From positions 1 through 9,116 of the forward strand of contig JBDHRV010000142.1 of NCBI GenBank assembly GCA_039807745.1: a stretch of DNA of 9,116 nucleotides. The letters are read 5' to 3'. Below are positions 6,600 to 9,116 of this stretch, piece by piece. Within the stretch, counting starts at the first letter, position 1. Every line of letters begins with the position of its first letter. The notes under the pieces are model-generated. The model was given only the letters and a program-made list of their open reading frames with translations. It did not search any database and was not told where the DNA came from. Origin of the DNA: JAEUMW01 sp039807745 (GTDB lineage Bacteria > Pseudomonadota > Gammaproteobacteria > Burkholderiales > JAEUMW01). A program made the position numbers and the translations under genes.

Positions 6600-8471
6600 C
6601 TAGCCGGCACTGCGCAGGATCAGGTTGAACCGCGACCAGTCCACCGGTACGCACTGCCGGAGCTTCTCGTCGGCGATGATGAACACGCGATCGCCGTGAC
6701 GTGCGAGCTTGCGCAGCAAGCGCCCGGCGTCTCTCCCATCCCAACCCAAGCGCTCGTGGAAGTGGAGCGTAAGAGTCGAGGGTGTGTGCTGGAGCAGGCG
6801 GTTGAGGTGCCGAGCCGATCGCACGAAGAACCGTCGATCCACGGCGGCCTTGATCGAGAGCACGATGTCGAGCGGATTCGTCTCACGGAACGTCAGCGCT
6901 ACCCGATCCTCGCGCAGGTGCCCGGCGATCGCCTTGCGCATCGCGGCTATCCGCAGTGCGACAGTGTCGAGATGCGACTCGGCGGCCGGACGGAAATGCC
7001 TTTGCACGTAATCGCGCATGGCGAGGCCCGCGATCCAGTCGACGATCGCGAGCGGTATCTTGCGCGGCGCCGTAAGCGGCAGCGTGCGCAGAAAGTGGTA
7101 CAGCCGCCGCGGTCCGCCCGGCAGCACGCCGCGGAAGAGCAGGCTCGCGACGATGCTCAAGCGTTCGCGCCCGGTGTAGTCGCTGGCGGATACCGGCTGC
7201 CCGAGGTGGCGCGTCTTGTTGCGGATGCGCTCGGCGATGGCCCGATCGTGCGCCAGGCGCTCGTGCAGGCGCTGGTACGCGTCGATCATGGCATCGTAGC
7301 TCATCCGCTTCGGCACGATGTTGGTCGCGGGCTTGGTGTTGTCGCTACTTTCCCGATCGCGGCGCAGGCGGCCTTCCGCCTCGAGCCGATGGTAAAGCGG
7401 CGTCTTCGGCAGCGCGGTGAGCAGACCCACCATGGCAACCTGGATGCCCGCGTCGAGGATGAACCGGTACTGTTGGTCGAAGCTCTCCAGCGTGTCGTTG
7501 TCGAAGCCGACGATGAAACCGGCCAGCACGTCGATGCCGTGCGAATAGATGCGCCGCACCGAGGTCAGCACATCCTCGTGCGTGTTCTGGGTCTTGCGGG
7601 TGTCCCTGAGCGTCTGCGGATCGGGCGACTCGATGCCGATGAACACCCATTCGAACCGGGCTTCGCGCATGAGCTGCAGCAGCTCGGGATCCTGCGCCAC
7701 GTTGATCGACACTTCGGTGCCGAACCGAAAGGCGTACCCGTGCTGCGCCTGGTAGTCGACGAGCCCACGCAGCAGGGCTTTGGCGGTTGCCCGGTTGCCG
7801 ATCAGGTTGTCGTCCACGAAGAAGACGTTGCGCGCGCCGGCTGCACGCAGCGCCTCCAGCTCCCGCAGCACCTGCGCCACGGACTTGCAGCGCGGCTTGC
7901 GACCGAACATGACGATGATGTCGCAGAACTCGCAGCGATACGGGCAACCGCGCGAGAACTGCAAGGTTGCCGTGGTGTACTTGTCGAGCTGCAACAGGTC
8001 GAATCGGGGTGTGGGCGAATCGGCGAGGTCGACCGTGCCGGTCTCGTGGTACAGCGAAGCGGGTCGCCCGGTCTCGAAGTCGCGGCAGAATCGCGGCCAG
8101 ATATGCTCGGCTTCTCCGGCAACCACCGTGTCCGCGATGGTCTCGTACCGCTCGGGACAGAGCGAAGCGAAGCTGCCGCCGGCCACGACGAAACGGCCCT
8201 GACCGCGATAGAACGCGAGCAGCTGCCGCTGCCGCTCGAATTGCACCCCCATGCCGCAGACGCCGATGAGGTCCGCTTGCGGATCGAGGGGTACCGGCTC
8301 GATGTTCTCGTCGACGATCGTCACCTGCCAGTGCGGCGGGCACAATGCCGCCAGGGTGGCGAGACCGAGCGGAGGATTGATGGCCCGCTTGCCGGGCAGA
8401 ACCCGGTCGACGGCCCACTTGAAGCTCCAAAAACTTTCGGGGAATCGTGGGTTTATCAGCAGGAGTCGCAC
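6600..8471 (-). CDS. B12-binding-domain radical SAM protein heading the ubiUVT operon
   Basis: A 623-residue protein from the GTG at 8471 (635 from an upstream ATG at 8507). Residues below count from the GTG. An N-terminal cobalamin-binding-type Rossmann domain (about 1-140: RLLLINPRFP, PPLGLATLAAL, VTIVDENIEP, DLIGVCGM, FVVAGG, VAGEAE) is followed by a radical SAM barrel with the cluster motif C176-PYR-C180-EF-C183. Then come FFVDDNLIGN (217-226), FGTEVSINVA (250-259), FEWVFIGIESP (273-283) and LAGFIVGFDNDT (316-327). A C-terminal region resembling DUF4070 covers about 350-490, and a further 130 residues I cannot assign end in an alpha/beta pattern. This layout is shared with hopanoid methylase HpnP and bacteriochlorophyll methylases BchQ/BchR; the DxHxxG cobalamin ligand motif is not visible, as is common in this branch. 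The GTG was chosen because family similarity begins there, the 12 extra residues are proline-rich and unlike the family, and the FNR site predicts transcription starting near 8499. An AAGG ribosome site is close upstream. It is separated from ubiU by 21 bp. Substrate unknown. Confidence 0.85.
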   Translation of the reverse strand: MRLLLINPRFPESFWSFKWAVDRVLPGKRAINPPLGLATLAALCPPHWQVTIVDENIEPVPLDPQADLIGVCGMGVQFERQRQLLAFYRGQGRFVVAGGSFASLCPERYETIADTVVAGEAEHIWPRFCRDFETGRPASLYHETGTVDLADSPTPRFDLLQLDKYTTATLQFSRGCPYRCEFCDIIVMFGRKPRCKSVAQVLRELEALRAAGARNVFFVDDNLIGNRATAKALLRGLVDYQAQHGYAFRFGTEVSINVAQDPELLQLMREARFEWVFIGIESPDPQTLRDTRKTQNTHEDVLTSVRRIYSHGIDVLAGFIVGFDNDTLESFDQQYRFILDAGIQVAMVGLLTALPKTPLYHRLEAEGRLRRDRESSDNTKPATNIVPKRMSYDAMIDAYQRLHERLAHDRAIAERIRNKTRHLGQPVSASDYTGRERLSIVASLLFRGVLPGGPRRLYHFLRTLPLTAPRKIPLAIVDWIAGLAMRDYVQRHFRPAAESHLDTVALRIAAMRKAIAGHLREDRVALTFRETNPLDIVLSIKAAVDRRFFVRSARHLNRLLQHTPSTLTLHFHERLGWDGRDAGRLLRKLARHGDRVFIIADEKLRQCVPVDWSRFNLILRSAG

Positions 8472-8533
8472 GGCACCTTCGCGGGAGGGCGGCAGAAAAG
8501 GGGGCATGATGAGAGCGGGCGCATCCGTATTCC

Positions 8534-8547
8534 TTGATCCGCATCAA
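8534..8547 (-). promoter_or_regulatory. FNR/Anr-type operator of the radical SAM-ubiUVT operon
   Basis: The bases TTGATCCGCATCAA form a perfect TTGAT-N4-ATCAA palindrome, the consensus for the oxygen-sensing regulator FNR and its relatives Anr and Dnr. It lies between the divergent radical SAM gene and the gene at 8755. Reading leftward, a class II position (centre at -41.5) would give a -10 hexamer CATCAT at 8511-8506 (four of six matches) and a transcription start near 8499, 28 nt before the GTG start. In E. coli the anaerobic ubiquinone genes are FNR-controlled, so the match is functionally coherent. Anr and Dnr cannot be distinguished from FNR by this sequence. Confidence 0.82.
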
Positions 8548-8627
8548 ATCGGACGGTCAACCTGGCAGAGTTCGACGCCGCCTTCGCTCAGCCGCAGGAA
8601 GAGATTGATCGCCCCGCCATGCCGCAC

Positions 8628-8655
8628 TTGCCGCAAGATGTCGCCGGCCTATAGT
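8628..8655 (+). promoter_or_regulatory. Candidate sigma-70 promoter for the rightward gene at 8755
   Basis: TTGCCG (8628-8633) and TATAGT (8650-8655) are separated by 16 bp and together match 9 of 12 consensus bases. The predicted start near 8662 would leave a leader of about 90 nt before the ATG at 8755. A weaker alternative in the same stretch is TTGACC (8660-8665) with TAGCGT (8683-8688) at 17-bp spacing. The leader contains a 6-bp GC hairpin (CCCGGC 8702-8707 with GCCGGG 8715-8720) of unknown meaning. Matches like these occur by chance, so confidence is low. Confidence 0.3.
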
Positions 8656-8754
8656 CCGATTGACCACGCGGGGCGAGAGGGGTAGCGTAGGTCGCCGTCG
8701 ACCCGGCCAGTAGCGCCGGGCTGCGCTCAACCGCTGCAGCAGCATGGGGGATCC

Positions 8755-9116
8755 ATGCCGTTAGGTGCCAGCGTCCTCGATCTGCTGCCGATCCCTCCGG
8801 GCGCGCAGTCGGCCATCCCCTCGGGATTGCGCAGCTTCCTCGAGCGCTTTGCGGCGGTCGACCTCACGTCTTCGACCACCGCCGGCGCCACCTTTCACTA
8901 CGGCACGCTGCTGCCCACGGTAGCGGACACCGGCATCGAGGATGCGCTCCGCGGCTGGTCGATCGAGGGCGCCGGCTGCGACCGCGGTGTGCGCTTCCAG
9001 CTTGCGGCCACCCGCGGCGCGACGGTCAACAACATCGAACCGCAGCCCGCGCAGTTCCAGATCGACCTCTTTCTGGAGCAGGTCAGCATCGTCGTCCCGG
9101 CGTTGAAGGCGGCGCA
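8755..9116 (+). CDS. Unrecognised protein, N-terminal part only (runs off the right edge)
   Basis: An open frame starts at ATG 8755 and continues for 120 codons to the window edge with no stop. The frame has the strong G/C third-position bias of the real genes around it, and no other credible in-frame start lies between the upstream stop at 8683 and this ATG. A GGGGGA run sits just before it as a ribosome site, although spacing is short. The protein begins MPLGASVLDLLPIPPGAQSA and has no signal peptide or membrane helix in the visible part. It contains alternating short hydrophobic and polar stretches that suggest beta structure (for example TAGATFHYGTLLP at about 42-54, DRGVRFQLAATRG at 76-88 and QFQIDLFLEQVSIVVPAL at 100-117). 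One cysteine is present, at position 75. I do not recognise the family and give no function. It is divergent from the ubi operon and could share the intergenic control region. Confidence 0.7.
   Translation, partial: MPLGASVLDLLPIPPGAQSAIPSGLRSFLERFAAVDLTSSTTAGATFHYGTLLPTVADTGIEDALRGWSIEGAGCDRGVRFQLAATRGATVNNIEPQPAQFQIDLFLEQVSIVVPALKAA

Noticed and set aside
4974..8537. An 1187-codon open frame on the plus strand opposite ubiV, ubiU and the radical SAM gene
   Set aside because: Its product is rich in Arg, His, Ala and Gln with no recognisable domain, and it lies entirely opposite three genes with firm family motifs. Stop codons are rare there because of high G+C and third-position bias.
8702..8720. 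GC-rich hairpin (6-bp stem, 7-nt loop) before the gene at 8755
   Set aside because: No T-run follows, so it is not an intrinsic terminator, and a 6-bp stem is expected by chance in DNA this GC-rich.
8557..8745. 62-codon minus-strand open frame upstream of the radical SAM gene
   Set aside because: Arg/Pro-rich shadow-like product with no ribosome site, lying in the divergent regulatory region.

Overview
The window is GC-rich (about two-thirds G+C by eye, with a strong preference for G or C at third codon positions). It looks like chromosomal DNA of a facultatively anaerobic, ubiquinone-using proteobacterium. A betaproteobacterium is most likely, because the three-gene oxygen-independent ubiquinone set is present together with an FNR/Anr-type operator and a D-threonate catabolic pair of the kind known from Cupriavidus. 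This taxonomic placement is inference; no rRNA or tRNA is present to fix it.

Layout. (1) 105-764, plus strand: a small class I SAM-dependent methyltransferase of unknown target. (2) 819-4051, minus strand: a compact three-gene operon read kdgT-like permease, then DUF1537 acid-sugar kinase (dtnK/denK type), then PdxA2-type dehydrogenase. Together they form a complete uptake and catabolism route for a four-carbon sugar acid (D-threonate or D-erythronate) to dihydroxyacetone phosphate and CO2. (3) 4190-8471, minus strand: a four-gene operon read B12-binding-type radical SAM protein, ubiU, ubiV, ubiT. UbiU, UbiV and UbiT carry out oxygen-independent ubiquinone synthesis; UbiU and UbiV keep exactly the cysteine spacing of the known 4Fe-4S ligands. 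(4) 8755 to the right edge, plus strand: the first 120 codons of an unrecognised protein, divergent from the ubi operon.

The most notable point is the head of the ubi operon. A perfect FNR/Anr palindrome, TTGAT-N4-ATCAA, lies at 8534-8547, just upstream of the radical SAM gene. If it works as a class II site (centred at -41.5), transcription starts near 8499. That is inside the longest open frame but upstream of a GTG at 8471 where family homology also begins, so 8471 is taken as the start. The radical SAM gene would then be the first gene of an anaerobically induced ubiquinone operon, and its role there is not something I can name from known biology.

Genes within each operon are tightly packed (ATGA overlaps at kdgT/dtnK, ubiU/ubiV and ubiV/ubiT; gaps of 21-24 bp elsewhere), suggesting translational coupling. 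The two minus-strand operons are 138 bp apart and read the same way, so read-through is possible; I see no convincing intrinsic terminator. No tRNA, rRNA, CRISPR array, insertion sequence or long repeat was seen. Several very long plus-strand open frames opposite the minus-strand genes are composition artefacts and are rejected.
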